This document shows, piece by piece, positions 56,081 through 64,000 of a stretch of 64,000 bases of DNA; the stretch's first letter is position 1, and every line of letters starts with the position of its first letter. A model generated the notes under the pieces. The model made no database searches. It saw nothing but the letters and a program-made list of their open reading frames with translations, and was not told where the DNA came from. A program made the translations under genes and the position numbers. Source of the stretch: Streptomyces sp. Mut1 (GTDB lineage: Bacteria > Actinomycetota > Actinomycetes > Streptomycetales > Streptomycetaceae); assembly GCF_030719295.1 (NCBI RefSeq), contig NZ_CP120997.1, positions 6,954,001-7,018,000 of the forward strand, in the 5' to 3' direction.

Positions 56081-56120
56081 GGAACATATTTTGCCGCACC
56101 CCGGACCGTCCGCCTATACC
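56068..56120 (+). promoter_or_regulatory. IclR operator and hydratase operon promoter
   Basis: The inverted repeat TGTTCC (56068-56073)-N7-GGAACA (56081-56086) covers the IclR start codon. Just downstream, TTGCCG (56091-56096) and TATACC (56115-56120) form an 18-bp-spaced promoter pointing to the hydratase genes. The operator abuts the -35, a position usable for either activation or repression. Confidence 0.6.
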
Positions 56121-56195
56121 TGACATGGGCCGACGGCCGCGCGACAGCGCCCGGCCTCCCCGCCCCGACCCGCCGTGCTGCCGGAGGTAACCCGC

Positions 56196-56243
56196 ATGTT
56201 CGTCCCACACCGTAGTACCGCGTCCGACGGGAGCCGGCCGTGA
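56196..56243 (+). CDS. Possible 15-codon leader peptide coupled to the hydratase start
   Basis: An ATG at 56196 with a strong site GGAGGT (56183-56188) 7 bases upstream opens a 15-codon frame [15 protein letters not shown]. Its TGA (56241-56243) overlaps the hydratase GTG (56240-56242) as GTGA. The Shine-Dalgarno is better than that of the hydratase itself (GGGAG at 56229-56233), so translation of the peptide may deliver ribosomes to the hydratase. Chance is possible for so short a frame. Confidence 0.4.
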   Translation: MFVPHRSTASDGSRP

Positions 56244-57061
56244 GTGCCCCCAAGCCCGCCGACGCCGTGAACGAGGCGGCGGCCGCCCTGCGCGAGGCCG
56301 CCCGGACCGGCGTGCCGTGCCCCCCTGTGCGCACCCTGCTGCCCGAGGGGGACGTCGAGGCCGCCTACGCCGTACAGAGTCTGCACGTCGAGCGCTCGCT
56401 CGCGGACGGACGGCGGCTGGTGGGCCGCAAGATCGGCCTGACCTCGCCCGCCGTGCAGCGCCAGCTCGGAGTCGGCCGGCCCGACTTCGGCGCCCTGTTC
56501 GCCGACATGGCCGTGCCCGAGGGGCAGCCGATCGCCCCCGGCCGGCTGCTCCAGCCCAAGGTGGAGGCGGAGGTCGCCCTCGTCCTGGGCACCGACCTGC
56601 CGCACCACGACCCGACCGTCGCCGACCTGCTGCGCGCCACGGCCTTCGCCCTGCCCGCACTCGAAATCGTCGACAGCCGCATCGCCGACTGGGACATCGG
56701 CATCGTCGACACCGTCGCGGACAACGCCTCCTGCGGGCTGTACGTGCTCGGCGGCACCCCTGTGCCGCTGGACCGGGTCGACCTGCGCGGCGTGCGGATG
56801 ACCCTCACGAAGAACGGCGGGACCGTCTCGCGGGGCACCGGCGCCGACTGCCTGGGCAGCCCGCTCACCGCCGCCCTCTGGCTCGCCTCCACCCTCGCCG
56901 GACTGGGCGATCCGCTGAAGGCCGGGGACCTCGTCCTGACGGGCGCGCTCGGACCCATGGCGGTGGCGGCCGAGGGTGACGAGTTCACCGCACACATCGA
57001 AGGACTGGGCACGGTCTCGACCGCGTTCGCGTCCGCCACCACGCAAGGAGCGCGAGCATGA
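56240..57061 (+). CDS. mhpD: 2-oxopent-4-enoate hydratase (MhpD/DmpE-like)
   Basis: This 273-residue enzyme adds water to 2-oxopent-4-enoate to give 4-hydroxy-2-oxovalerate in the lower meta-cleavage pathway. It has the hydratase/decarboxylase fold: [41 protein letters not shown] (metal-binding E-x-E), [17 protein letters not shown] and [10 protein letters not shown]. The decarboxylase on the - strand (62029-62793) is its structural relative, and the two normally form a complex in known pathways. GTG start. It overlaps the next gene by 4 bases. NbaH is the matching step in the Pseudomonas 2-nitrobenzoate route. Confidence 0.88.
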   Translation: MSAPKPADAVNEAAAALREAARTGVPCPPVRTLLPEGDVEAAYAVQSLHVERSLADGRRLVGRKIGLTSPAVQRQLGVGRPDFGALFADMAVPEGQPIAPGRLLQPKVEAEVALVLGTDLPHHDPTVADLLRATAFALPALEIVDSRIADWDIGIVDTVADNASCGLYVLGGTPVPLDRVDLRGVRMTLTKNGGTVSRGTGADCLGSPLTAALWLASTLAGLGDPLKAGDLVLTGALGPMAVAAEGDEFTAHIEGLGTVSTAFASATTQGARA

Positions 57062-58005
57062 CCACGAAGGTCGCCGTCATCGGGTCGGGCAATATCGGCA
57101 CCGACCTGATGATCAAGGTGCTGCGGCTGTCCGGAACACTGGAGATCGCCGCCATGGCGGGCATCGACCCCGCGTCCGACGGCCTGGCCCGCGCCCGCCG
57201 GCTCAAGGTGGCCACCACCCACGAAGGCGTGGACGGCCTGGTGGGGCTGGACGAGTTCGCGGACGTGTCGATCGTCTTCGACGCCACGTCGGCGGGCGCG
57301 CACCGCCGGCACGACGAGGTGCTGCGCGCGCTGGGACGTACGGTCGTCGACCTCACCCCGGCCGCCGTCGGCCCGTACGTCGTACCGCCGGTCAACGGCG
57401 ACGCGCACCTGGACGCCGGCAACGTCAACATGGTGACCTGCGGCGGCCAGGCCACGATTCCGGTCGTCGCGGCGGTGGCCTCCGTCACCCCGGTGCACTA
57501 CGGAGAGATCGTGGCCTCGATCTCCTCGCGCTCCGCCGGCCCCGGAACGCGCGCCAACATCGACGAGTTCACCGAGACCACCTCGTCGGCCATCGAGCGG
57601 GTGGGCGGTGCCACGCGCGGCAAGGCGATCATCGTCCTGAACCCGGCCGAACCCCCGCTGATCATGCGGGACACGGTGCACTGCCTGGTCGGCGACTGCG
57701 ACGACGCCGCGGTGACCGCCTCGGTGGAGGAGATGGTGGCCCGCGTCCAGGCCTATGTGCCGGGCTACCGCCTCAAGCAGAAGGTGCAGTTCGACCGGGT
57801 CGCGGGCGACGACCCCCTGCGCTCGCTCCTCCCGCCCGGCTCCCGGCAGGGCAGCGCCGCGAAGGTGTCGGTGTTCCTCGAAGTCGAGGGCGCCGCGCAC
57901 TACCTGCCCGCCTACGCCGGAAACCTCGACATCATGACGTCGGCCGCACTGCGCACCGCCGAACGCATGGCCGCACACCGTGCCGCGGAGGTGGCATCGC
58001 GATGA
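57058..58005 (+). CDS. mhpF: Acetaldehyde dehydrogenase, acylating (MhpF/DmpF-like)
   Basis: This 315-residue enzyme oxidises acetaldehyde to acetyl-CoA with NAD and CoA. It has the Rossmann start [16 protein letters not shown] (about 5-20), [17 protein letters not shown], and catalytic Cys128 in [33 protein letters not shown] and [20 protein letters not shown] follow. It channels acetaldehyde from the aldolase encoded directly after it. ATG overlaps the hydratase stop (ATGA). Confidence 0.93.
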   Translation: MTTKVAVIGSGNIGTDLMIKVLRLSGTLEIAAMAGIDPASDGLARARRLKVATTHEGVDGLVGLDEFADVSIVFDATSAGAHRRHDEVLRALGRTVVDLTPAAVGPYVVPPVNGDAHLDAGNVNMVTCGGQATIPVVAAVASVTPVHYGEIVASISSRSAGPGTRANIDEFTETTSSAIERVGGATRGKAIIVLNPAEPPLIMRDTVHCLVGDCDDAAVTASVEEMVARVQAYVPGYRLKQKVQFDRVAGDDPLRSLLPPGSRQGSAAKVSVFLEVEGAAHYLPAYAGNLDIMTSAALRTAERMAAHRAAEVASR

Positions 58006-59015
58006 CTTCTCTCTACGTACAGGACGTGACCCTGCGCGACGGCATGCACGCCGTCCGCCACCGGTACACGGTCGACCAGGCCCGCACCATCGCCACCGCT
58101 CTCGACGCCGCCGGGGTCGCCGCGATCGAGATAGCGCACGGCGACGGCCTGTCCGGCTCCAGCATCACCTACGGCGTGGGAGCCCATACCGACTGGGAGT
58201 GGATCGAGGCGGTCTGCGACAGCGTCGGGCACGCCGTCCCCACCACCCTGCTGCTGCCCGGAATCGGCACCCTGCACGACCTGAGGCAGGCCCACGCGCT
58301 CGGTATCCGCTCCGTCCGGGTCGCCACCCACTGCACCGAGGCCGACATCTCCGCCCAGCACATCGCGGCCGCCCGCGAACTGGGCATGGACGTGGCCGGG
58401 TTCCTGATGATGTCCCACATGGCCGAACCGGCGGAGCTGGCCCGCCAGGCCAAGCTGATGGAGTCCTACGGAGCCCAGTGCGTCTATGTGACGGACTCGG
58501 GCGGGCGGCTCACCATGGACGGCGTACGCGACCGCGTCCGCGCCTACCGGGACGTCCTCGACCCGGGCACCGGTCTCGGCATCCACGCCCACCACAACCT
58601 CGGGCTGGGCGTCGCCAACTCCGTCGTGGCCGTCGAGAACGGGGTCACCCGTGTCGACGCCTCCCTCGCGGGCCAGGGCGCGGGCGCGGGGAACTGCCCG
58701 CTGGAAGCGTTCGTCGCGGTCGCCGATCTCATGGACTGGGACCACGGCTGCGAACTGTTCCCCCTGATGGACGCCGCGGACGACGTGGTCCGCCCCCTCC
58801 AGGACCGTGAGGTCCGCGTCGACCGCGAGACCCTGACACTCGGCTACGCGGGCGTCTACTCCAGCTTCCTGCGCCACGCCGAGGCCGCCGCCCGGCGGTA
58901 CGGGCTCGACACCCGCGAGATCCTCGTGGAGGTGGGCCGGCGCAAGATGGTCGGCGGCCAGGAGGACATGATCACCGACATCGCGTTGGACCTGACGGCC
59001 GACGCCTCCGCGTGA
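58002..59015 (+). CDS. mhpE: 4-hydroxy-2-oxovalerate aldolase (MhpE/DmpG-like)
   Basis: This 337-residue aldolase splits 4-hydroxy-2-oxovalerate into pyruvate and acetaldehyde. The TIM barrel starts with [17 protein letters not shown] (Arg/Asp of the metal site, acid-base His), [25 protein letters not shown] and the metal-His pair in [14 protein letters not shown]. The C-terminal helical domain (about 275-337) forms the channel to the dehydrogenase. ATG overlaps the dehydrogenase stop, as usual for this pair. The operon ends at the 19-bp hairpin that follows. Confidence 0.93.
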   Translation: MTSLYVQDVTLRDGMHAVRHRYTVDQARTIATALDAAGVAAIEIAHGDGLSGSSITYGVGAHTDWEWIEAVCDSVGHAVPTTLLLPGIGTLHDLRQAHALGIRSVRVATHCTEADISAQHIAAARELGMDVAGFLMMSHMAEPAELARQAKLMESYGAQCVYVTDSGGRLTMDGVRDRVRAYRDVLDPGTGLGIHAHHNLGLGVANSVVAVENGVTRVDASLAGQGAGAGNCPLEAFVAVADLMDWDHGCELFPLMDAADDVVRPLQDREVRVDRETLTLGYAGVYSSFLRHAEAAARRYGLDTREILVEVGRRKMVGGQEDMITDIALDLTADASA

Positions 59016-59020
59016 GGCGC

Positions 59021-59065
59021 GGGGCGGGCCCGGTCGTCCCGGACAAGGACGACCGGGCCCGCCCC
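59021..59065 (+). terminator. Perfect 19-bp hairpin terminator of the hydratase operon
   Basis: Bases 59021-59039 (GGGGCGGGCCCGGTCGTCC) are followed after 7 bases by their exact reverse complement (59047-59065). It starts 6 bases after the aldolase stop and 45 before the LysR start. Confidence 0.9.
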
Positions 59066-59109
59066 CGCTTCGAAGAAGGAGCCGGGGACGGCTCCGTTAG
59101 GGTCGTGCC

Positions 59110-60096
59110 GTGGACATTCCCCGCCTGCTCGACGGCCGGCTCAAGATGCGGCACCTGCTGCTGGTGGACGCGCTCTCCCGGCAGGGATCGGTCGTGGCGG
59201 CGGCGGCCGAGCTGCACACCACCCAGCCGGCGGCCACCCGCAGCCTGCACGAGGTGGAGGACATCCTCGGGGTCGCGCTCTTCGAGCGCGGCCCCCGCGG
59301 CGTCACCGCGACCGTTTTCGGCGAGGCGTTCACCCAGCACGCGCGCGCCGTCCTCGCCCAGCTCGCCCAGGCCGGCCGGCACGTCGTGGAGCTGGCCGAG
59401 GCCGACCGGGGGACCGTCGTCGTCGGCACCCATCTGGCCGGTTCCAACATCCTGCTGCCGAGAGCCGTGGCCGCGCTGAAGCGGGACCACCCCTTCCTCA
59501 CGGTGGTGGTGCGCGAGGCATCCCCCGAGGACCTGCTCCTGGACCTCGAAGCCGGGCGGGTCGACCTCATCGTGGGCCGGCTGACCGCGTCCTCCGGGGA
59601 GGGACTGGTCCGGCGCCCGCTCTACGACGAGTCCGTCGGCCTCGTCGTCCGCGCCGGCCACGCGCTGACCGCGTCACCCGGTGTCGAACTGGCGGACACC
59701 CTCGGCTTCCCGTGGATCCTGCCCGGCCGGCAGACCGTGCTCCGCCGCGAGGTGGAGGAACTCTTCGCACTCCACGGCCTCGGCCTGCCACGGAACCGGG
59801 TGGAGGCCACGTCCTTCCTGACCGTGCGCCAACTGCTGCTGGAGACGGACGTGGTGGCCGTACTGCCCAGCTCCCTGATCCGGGACGACGGCAGACTGGC
59901 CGAGATCCCGGTGCCGATGGACCGGATCGGGCACCGGGTGGGACTGACCCTGTCGGCGGACCGCACCCTCAGCCCCTCGGCGCAAGCACTGTCGCGGAGC
60001 CTGGAGGAGGCCGCCACGGGGCTGACGGCAAGGCCCCCGGACCCGCGCGAAGCGGACCGGGGGCCGGACGGGCAGCGGGGTCAGAGCCCCAGGTAG
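59110..60096 (+). CDS. LysR-family regulator
   Basis: This 328-residue protein has an N-terminal LysR helix-turn-helix (about 12-72: RHLLLVDALSRQGSVVAAAAELHTTQPAATRSLHEVEDILGVALFERGPRGVTAT). The substrate-binding domain (about 95-300) includes GTHLAGSNILLPRAVAALKRDHP and DLILDLEAGRVDLIVGRL-like segments. It resembles regulators of aromatic degradation such as GbpR/PcaQ/PcaR-type LTTRs. GTG 59110 is preceded by TAGGGT (59098-59103) with 6 bases between, so it is probably leaderless. Its 3' end overlaps the convergent ACMS decarboxylase gene by 16 bp. It probably controls the adjacent catabolic operons (inference). Confidence 0.9.
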   Translation: MDIPRLLDGRLKMRHLLLVDALSRQGSVVAAAAELHTTQPAATRSLHEVEDILGVALFERGPRGVTATVFGEAFTQHARAVLAQLAQAGRHVVELAEADRGTVVVGTHLAGSNILLPRAVAALKRDHPFLTVVVREASPEDLLLDLEAGRVDLIVGRLTASSGEGLVRRPLYDESVGLVVRAGHALTASPGVELADTLGFPWILPGRQTVLRREVEELFALHGLGLPRNRVEATSFLTVRQLLLETDVVAVLPSSLIRDDGRLAEIPVPMDRIGHRVGLTLSADRTLSPSAQALSRSLEEAATGLTARPPDPREADRGPDGQRGQSPR

Positions 60097-61073
60097 CGTT
60101 CCGCGTTCCCACGGGTGATCTTGTGCCGGGCCGCCTCGGTGAGCGAACGGCTCTCGCGTACCACCGCGCCCGCCGGACGCTCGCCCAGCGGATACGGGTA
60201 GTCGCTGCCGACCATGACCCGGTCCTCGCCGACGGTGTCCACCAGCAGCCGCAGCGCACGGTCGTCGAAGACGACCGAGTCCACGTAGAACCGGCCCAGG
60301 TAGTGCGAGGGCGGGTACTGCGAGGTGCCGATGATGTCGTTGCGCCCGTGCCAGGCGTTCTCCATCCGGCCCAGCCAGAAGGCGAACGAACCGCCGCCGT
60401 GGGCGAAGCAGATCTTCAGCCGCTCGTCGATCCGGTCGAACGCGCCGCCCAGGATCAGCGCGAGGATCGACAGATGGGTCTCCGCCGGCATCGCCGTCAG
60501 CCACCGCGCCATCCACCGGTCGAGCCGGGGCGAGGAATCCATGTCCCAGGGGTGCACGAACACCGGCACATCGAGCGACGCGCAGTGCTGGAGGAAGGTG
60601 ACGACCCCCTCGCTGTCCAGATCCCGGTCCCCGACGTGGTTGCCGATCTCCACGCCCCGGTGTCCGGCGGCGACGGCCCGCTCCACCTCCCGGCACGCGG
60701 CGTCCGGGTCCTGGAGGGGGACCTGGCAGAACGGGATCAGCCGGTCCGGGGCCGGGGCGGTGATCTCCAGGGCCAGGTCGTTGAAGATCCGGGCGATCTT
60801 CTCGGCCTCGGCTCCGCTGCGCCCGTAGGAGAAGAAGGCCGGGGTGGGGGAGACCACCTGGGCGCGTACGCCGTCCGCGTCCATGTCCCGCAGCCGGGTT
60901 CCGGCGTCCCAGCAGTCCGCCTGGATGCGGCGGAACTCCGAGGAGCCGGTCATGATCATGGCTTCGGACTCGGACTCGATCCGCAGCCAGGGCGCGTCCG
61001 GCCCGCCCAGGGCCGACAGGTCGGGCCAGCCCCGGGGCACGTAGTGGGTGTGGACGTCGATCAGGTCTGCCAC
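60081..61073 (-). CDS. nbaD: 2-amino-3-carboxymuconate-6-semialdehyde decarboxylase (ACMSD family)
   Basis: This 330-residue metal-dependent amidohydrolase-fold enzyme removes CO2 from ACMS, the unstable product of 3-hydroxyanthranilate cleavage, diverting it from quinolinate formation. It starts IDVHTHYVPRG with metal-ligand His8/His10 and has QVPLQDPDAACREVERAVAAGHRGVEIG. It also has PVFVHPWDMD (metal His), FAHGGGSFAFWLGRMENAWHGR and VMVGSDYPYPLGE (metal Asp). The ATG lies 3 bases after the 3-hydroxyanthranilate dioxygenase stop, so the two are in one operon and the substrate is clear from the context. Last gene of the - operon. Confidence 0.92.
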   Translation of the reverse strand: MADLIDVHTHYVPRGWPDLSALGGPDAPWLRIESESEAMIMTGSSEFRRIQADCWDAGTRLRDMDADGVRAQVVSPTPAFFSYGRSGAEAEKIARIFNDLALEITAPAPDRLIPFCQVPLQDPDAACREVERAVAAGHRGVEIGNHVGDRDLDSEGVVTFLQHCASLDVPVFVHPWDMDSSPRLDRWMARWLTAMPAETHLSILALILGGAFDRIDERLKICFAHGGGSFAFWLGRMENAWHGRNDIIGTSQYPPSHYLGRFYVDSVVFDDRALRLLVDTVGEDRVMVGSDYPYPLGERPAGAVVRESRSLTEAARHKITRGNAERYLGL

Positions 61074-61076
61074 GGG

Positions 61077-61598
61077 TCAGCCCTTCCCGGGGTGCGGCGT
61101 CCCGCACGCGGAGCAGACCCGGGCCCGCTCGTCGCCGTAGAACTCCTCGAAGACCGGCGGCAGATCGGCGACGATGTCGCGGACCTGGAGTTCCACCTCG
61201 TGCACGGTCGCGGAACACGAGGGGCAGAACCACAGGAACTTCTCCAGGGTGCCTTCCTCACGGACCCGCTCGATCACCAGACCGATGGAGTCGGGGTCGG
61301 GGCGCTGCGGGGAGTGCGGGACGTTGCCCGGCAGCAGCCACGCCTGCCCTTCCCTGATGTGCACGGTCCGCGGGCCGTCGTCGGTCATGAGGTTGACGTG
61401 CATGTCCCCCTTGACCTGGTAGAACCACTCCTCGTACGGGTCCAGGTGGAAGTCGGTGCGCTGATTGGGGCCGCCGACGATCTGCACGATGAAGTCGTTG
61501 CCGAGCGACATGGTGCGGTTGTTCACCGGGGGCTTCAGCAGATGCGCGTGGGCGTCGATCCAGCCCTGGAAGTCGATGACCTCGGGGATGTCCGTCAC
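61077..61598 (-). CDS. nbaC: 3-hydroxyanthranilate 3,4-dioxygenase
   Basis: This 173-residue cupin enzyme opens the ring of 3-hydroxyanthranilate with O2, forming ACMS. It has the non-haem iron site in [21 protein letters not shown] (His, Glu, His), substrate residues in [15 protein letters not shown], and a C-terminal rubredoxin-like second iron site [12 protein letters not shown]...[11 protein letters not shown] (four Cys), diagnostic of bacterial HAO. The GTG start overlaps the RidA gene stop as GTGA. This gene fixes the identity of the whole pathway. Confidence 0.94.
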   Translation of the reverse strand: MTDIPEVIDFQGWIDAHAHLLKPPVNNRTMSLGNDFIVQIVGGPNQRTDFHLDPYEEWFYQVKGDMHVNLMTDDGPRTVHIREGQAWLLPGNVPHSPQRPDPDSIGLVIERVREEGTLEKFLWFCPSCSATVHEVELQVRDIVADLPPVFEEFYGDERARVCSACGTPHPGKG

Positions 61599-62029
61599 GA
61601 TGTCTCCTTCGCGTTGGCGGCCGGCAGATGCGCCACGGCCTGGATCTCGATGAGCAGGTGGGGATGGGGGAGCTGGTGCACGGCGACGGTGGTCCTGGCC
61701 GGGCCGTTCTCGTCGAAGTACCGGCCGTAGACCTCGTTGTAGCCGCCGAAGTCGTTCATGGAGACCAGATAGGCCGTGACCTGGACGACGTCGCTGAGCG
61801 TGCCACCCGCCTCGGCGAGGATGTCCCCGATGTTCTCGATCACGGCACGGGTCTGCGCACGGATGTCGAGGTCGGTGGTGCCCAGCTCGTCCGTGGCCAC
61901 GCCGACGAAGGAGTTGTCGGGCCGGCGGGAGCTGGTGCCGGAGACGAAGACGAGGTCTCCGGCACGGCGGAAGTGCGGGAAGCGGCCACGCGGCCGCGCC
62001 TTGCCCGGGACGATTCGTGCCTGTTCCAT
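61595..62029 (-). CDS. nbaF: RidA-family 2-aminomuconate deaminase
   Basis: This 144-residue RidA/YjgF-type protein has [75 protein letters not shown] and [22 protein letters not shown], ending with the family's LIEI strand. In 3-hydroxyanthranilate and 2-aminophenol pathways a RidA-type protein hydrolyses 2-aminomuconate to 4-oxalocrotonate plus ammonia; its context supports this rather than general imine deamination. The ATG shares bases with the decarboxylase stop (TGATG). Confidence 0.87.
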   Translation of the reverse strand: MEQARIVPGKARPRGRFPHFRRAGDLVFVSGTSSRRPDNSFVGVATDELGTTDLDIRAQTRAVIENIGDILAEAGGTLSDVVQVTAYLVSMNDFGGYNEVYGRYFDENGPARTTVAVHQLPHPHLLIEIQAVAHLPAANAKETS

Positions 62030-62793
62030 CAGACGCCCCTCACGCCGACCCGGCCGAGGCCGTCGACTTCGCAGGTGATCACTCCGGCTTCCAGGGGCAC
62101 CGCCTCGGTGGCGGCGCCCGCGAGCACGGCGTAACCGGCGCGCAGGGGGATGCGCCGCCGCCGGGCCATGTCGAGCAGGGCGTGCAGGGCGTTGACCGGA
62201 GCGCCGAGTACGGCCGCGGTCGAACCCCGCACCTCGCGGCCCTGGCCGTGCAGCCGCACGGCCAGGTCGGACACGTCCCCGACGGGGAGCCAGGGGCCGA
62301 TGGCGTAGCCCGCGGCCGACGTGTTGTCCGCGACGACGTCCTCGTAGGTGAAACGGAAGTCCCGGTAGCGGGAGTCGATGATCTCCAGGGCGGGTGCGAC
62401 GGCGTCCACGCAGGAGACGATGTCGGTGTCCGGATCATCCGGGTCCACGTCACGGCTCAGCCGGAAGGCGACCTCGGGTTCCACCTTCGGGTGGATGAAC
62501 CGGGCCAGCTCGACCGTGCCGCCGTCCGCCACGCACATGGCGTCGGTCAGCCGGCCGACAATGATCTCCGAGACCCCCATCTGCTCCATCTTGGCCTTGC
62601 TGGTGAACCCCAGCTTGACGCCAGTCACGCGCTCGCCGCGCCCCTGACGCAGGGCGAGGAGCGCGGTCTGTACGGCGTAGGCGTCCTCGACGGTCAGGGT
62701 GTGCGTGTCGGCGAGGCTGCGGATGTCCGTGACGGTGCTCTGGGCGGCATCGAGCCGTTCAGCCAGCGTCCGGACCGTTTCCTCCAGGATCAT
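62029..62793 (-). CDS. nbaG: 4-oxalocrotonate decarboxylase
   Basis: This 254-residue enzyme decarboxylates 4-oxalocrotonate to 2-oxopent-4-enoate. It has the hydratase/decarboxylase fold: [39 protein letters not shown] (metal E-x-E), [20 protein letters not shown] and [16 protein letters not shown]. It is homologous to the hydratase encoded on the + strand at 56240; the K-M-E-Q-M-G-V segment and short N-terminus favour the decarboxylase. The ATG at 62793 has GGAGG 6 bases upstream. In this operon it should work on the product of the deaminase. Confidence 0.87.
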   Translation of the reverse strand: MILEETVRTLAERLDAAQSTVTDIRSLADTHTLTVEDAYAVQTALLALRQGRGERVTGVKLGFTSKAKMEQMGVSEIIVGRLTDAMCVADGGTVELARFIHPKVEPEVAFRLSRDVDPDDPDTDIVSCVDAVAPALEIIDSRYRDFRFTYEDVVADNTSAAGYAIGPWLPVGDVSDLAVRLHGQGREVRGSTAAVLGAPVNALHALLDMARRRRIPLRAGYAVLAGAATEAVPLEAGVITCEVDGLGRVGVRGV

Positions 62794-62891
62794 CGGATGC
62801 CTCCTTCGGTACGGTGCGCGGCGGGCGCGCGCGTGGTCGGATGCGCGCCGGGCACGGGGGCCCGGCCGCGGTGCTGGGCGTGGTCGCCCAT
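62790..62891 (-). CDS. Possible 33-residue small protein between dehydrogenase and decarboxylase genes
   Basis: An ATG at 62891 (- strand) with GGAAGGA 7 bases upstream opens a frame of 33 codons starting MGDHAQHRGRAPVPGAH. Its TGA overlaps the decarboxylase ATG as ATGA, giving the same coupling seen across the rest of the operon. The peptide is basic and His/Pro/Ala-rich with no recognised motif. It occupies the only long spacer (193 bp) of the operon. It may be real or only a coupling device. Confidence 0.38.
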   Translation of the reverse strand: MGDHAQHRGRAPVPGAHPTTRAPAAHRTEGGIR

Positions 62892-62986
62892 GGTCACGTC
62901 CTTCCGGCCGCCCGGGAGGGGGGCGGCCTGCTCGGTCACGGTCGGGGAAGCCGGGGAGCCCCTGCCGCCGGGGCTGCGGGGGGCCG

Positions 62987-64000
62987 TCACAGCTGCACGC
63001 ACACGTTGGTCGGCTCGGTGTAGAAGTGCAGGGAGGACGCGCCTCCCTCACGGCCCAGACCGGAGAGGCCGACACCGCCGAACGGCGAGCGCAGATCGCG
63101 CAGGAACCAGGTGTTGACCCAGGACATGCCGACGTTCATGGCCTGCGCCACGCGGTGCCCGCGCCGCAGGTCACGGGTCCACACGGAGGCGGCGAGACCG
63201 TAGTCGGTGTCGTTGGCCAGGGCGACGGCCTCGTCCTCCGTGTCGAAGGGGATCAGCGCGGCGACCGGGCCGAATATCTCCTCGCGCACCGGGCGGTCGG
63301 CGTTCGTCAGGCCGGTCCACAGCGTCGGTTCGATCCATGAGCCGCCGTCCAGCTCCGTTCCGAGAGCGGGGGTGCCGCCGCCGGTGAGGACCTTCGCGCC
63401 CAGCTCACCGGCGAGGTCCAGATAGCCGCGCACCTTCTGCCGGTGGGCCTGTGAGATGAGCGGCCCCGTCGTGGTCGCCGGGTCCAGCGGACTGCCCAGG
63501 CGCAGGGAGCGGGCCCGTTCGACCAGGCCGTCGGCGACGTCGGCGAAGACCGACCGGTGGACGTAGACCCGCTCGGTGCACAGGCACACCTGTCCGGTGT
63601 TGGCGAACACCGACCGGGTCAGGCCGTCCAGGGTCTCTTCGAGGTCGGCGTCGGGGAAGACGAGTGCGGCGTTCTTGCCGCCCAGCTCGAAGGAGACCGG
63701 GCGCACGCGCGGTGCCACGGTCCTCATCACGTGGGCGCCGGTCGCCGTGGAGCCGGTGAAGGTGACGCCGTCGATGCCGGGGTGTGTGGTGACGTACTCG
63801 CCGGCGGAGCCGCCGCCGAAGCCGTGCACGACGTTGTAGGCGCCTGCCGGGAGCCCCGCTTCGGCGAGCACCTCGGCGAGCAGGGCCGCGGTACCGGGCG
63901 TCTCCTCGCTGGGCTTGACCACGACGGTGTTGCCGCAGGCCAGGGCGGGGGCCACCTTCCAGGTGAGCAGCAGGAGCGGGAGGTTCCACGGCACGATGAC
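62987..64000 (-). CDS. nbaE: 2-aminomuconate semialdehyde dehydrogenase (aldehyde dehydrogenase family, partial)
   Basis: The N-terminus lies beyond the window edge; 337 residues remain. The family pattern is clear: PWNLPLLLLTWKVAPALACGNTVVVKPSEETP, GVTFTGSTATGAHV (cofactor), FELGGKNAALVFPDADLEE (catalytic Glu), ANTGQVCLCTERVYVH (catalytic Cys), EEIFGPVAALIPF and SPFGGVGLSGLGREGG. In this operon it should oxidise 2-aminomuconate semialdehyde to 2-aminomuconate. The Cys-Leu-Cys active-site pair is as in hydroxymuconic/aminomuconic semialdehyde dehydrogenases (HMSDH/AMSDH). Confidence 0.9.
   Translation of the reverse strand, partial: VIVPWNLPLLLLTWKVAPALACGNTVVVKPSEETPGTAALLAEVLAEAGLPAGAYNVVHGFGGGSAGEYVTTHPGIDGVTFTGSTATGAHVMRTVAPRVRPVSFELGGKNAALVFPDADLEETLDGLTRSVFANTGQVCLCTERVYVHRSVFADVADGLVERARSLRLGSPLDPATTTGPLISQAHRQKVRGYLDLAGELGAKVLTGGGTPALGTELDGGSWIEPTLWTGLTNADRPVREEIFGPVAALIPFDTEDEAVALANDTDYGLAASVWTRDLRRGHRVAQAMNVGMSWVNTWFLRDLRSPFGGVGLSGLGREGGASSLHFYTEPTNVCVQL

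Overview
The window is high-GC actinobacterial DNA, almost certainly from a Streptomyces chromosome. The pointers are strong third-position G/C codon bias, many GTG starts and leaderless genes, a Wbl (WhiB-like) protein, an SsgA-like sporulation protein, an XRE/DUF397/ATP-binding regulatory set, a full mce operon, a small laccase, and only two rare TTA (bldA) codons in about 60 genes. I see no rRNA, tRNA, CRISPR array, insertion sequence or NRPS/PKS cluster.

Layout. 1-2.5 kb: GH4 glycosidase and an SDR reductase behind a MerR-type promoter. 2.5-4.7 kb: a divergent regulatory set (orphan protein and RsbW-like ATPase on -; XRE/DUF5753 and DUF397 on +). 4.8-10.4 kb: YchJ-like protein, an MFS exporter with an extra C-terminal domain, an ATP-grasp protein, and an acyl-CoA dehydrogenase/SCP2 pair behind two tandem operators. 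10.6-30.7 kb: a large envelope/lipid locus. It holds a PucR-type regulator with a TTA codon, four secreted proteins, then an ABC-type Mce operon (ATPase, two YrbE permeases, six MCE proteins including one lipoprotein, four Mce-associated membrane proteins in an A-B-A'-B' order, and a terminal lytic transglycosylase that carries the other TTA codon). Three promoters in this locus share a sequence spanning the -10 box.

30.8-47.3 kb: LigC and a LigD-type polymerase (divergent), a DUF3533-like membrane protein, a Tat-exported small laccase, a SNF2 helicase, a Wbl protein, a GH46 chitosanase, a 1119-residue HEAT-like protein, an acyl-ACP desaturase behind tandem operators, an ABC-F ATPase with a long leader, an SsgD-like protein, a YciI protein and endonuclease V. 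From memory, small laccase (SCO6712) and SsgD (SCO6722) are close together in S. coelicolor too, which fits. 47.3-55.2 kb: an enoyl-reductase-like protein and a beta-oxidation operon (CaiB, acyl-CoA dehydrogenase, thiolase, FadB) ended by a perfect hairpin and faced by a MerR regulator.

55.3-64 kb: a nearly complete route from 3-hydroxyanthranilate to central metabolism. The - operon holds semialdehyde dehydrogenase (cut by the window edge), 4-oxalocrotonate decarboxylase, RidA-type deaminase, 3-hydroxyanthranilate dioxygenase and ACMS decarboxylase. The + operon holds 2-oxopent-4-enoate hydratase, acetaldehyde dehydrogenase and 4-hydroxy-2-oxovalerate aldolase. Together they would make pyruvate and acetyl-CoA. 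An IclR and a LysR regulator are interleaved. Functions are read from protein motifs and family knowledge; no database search was possible.
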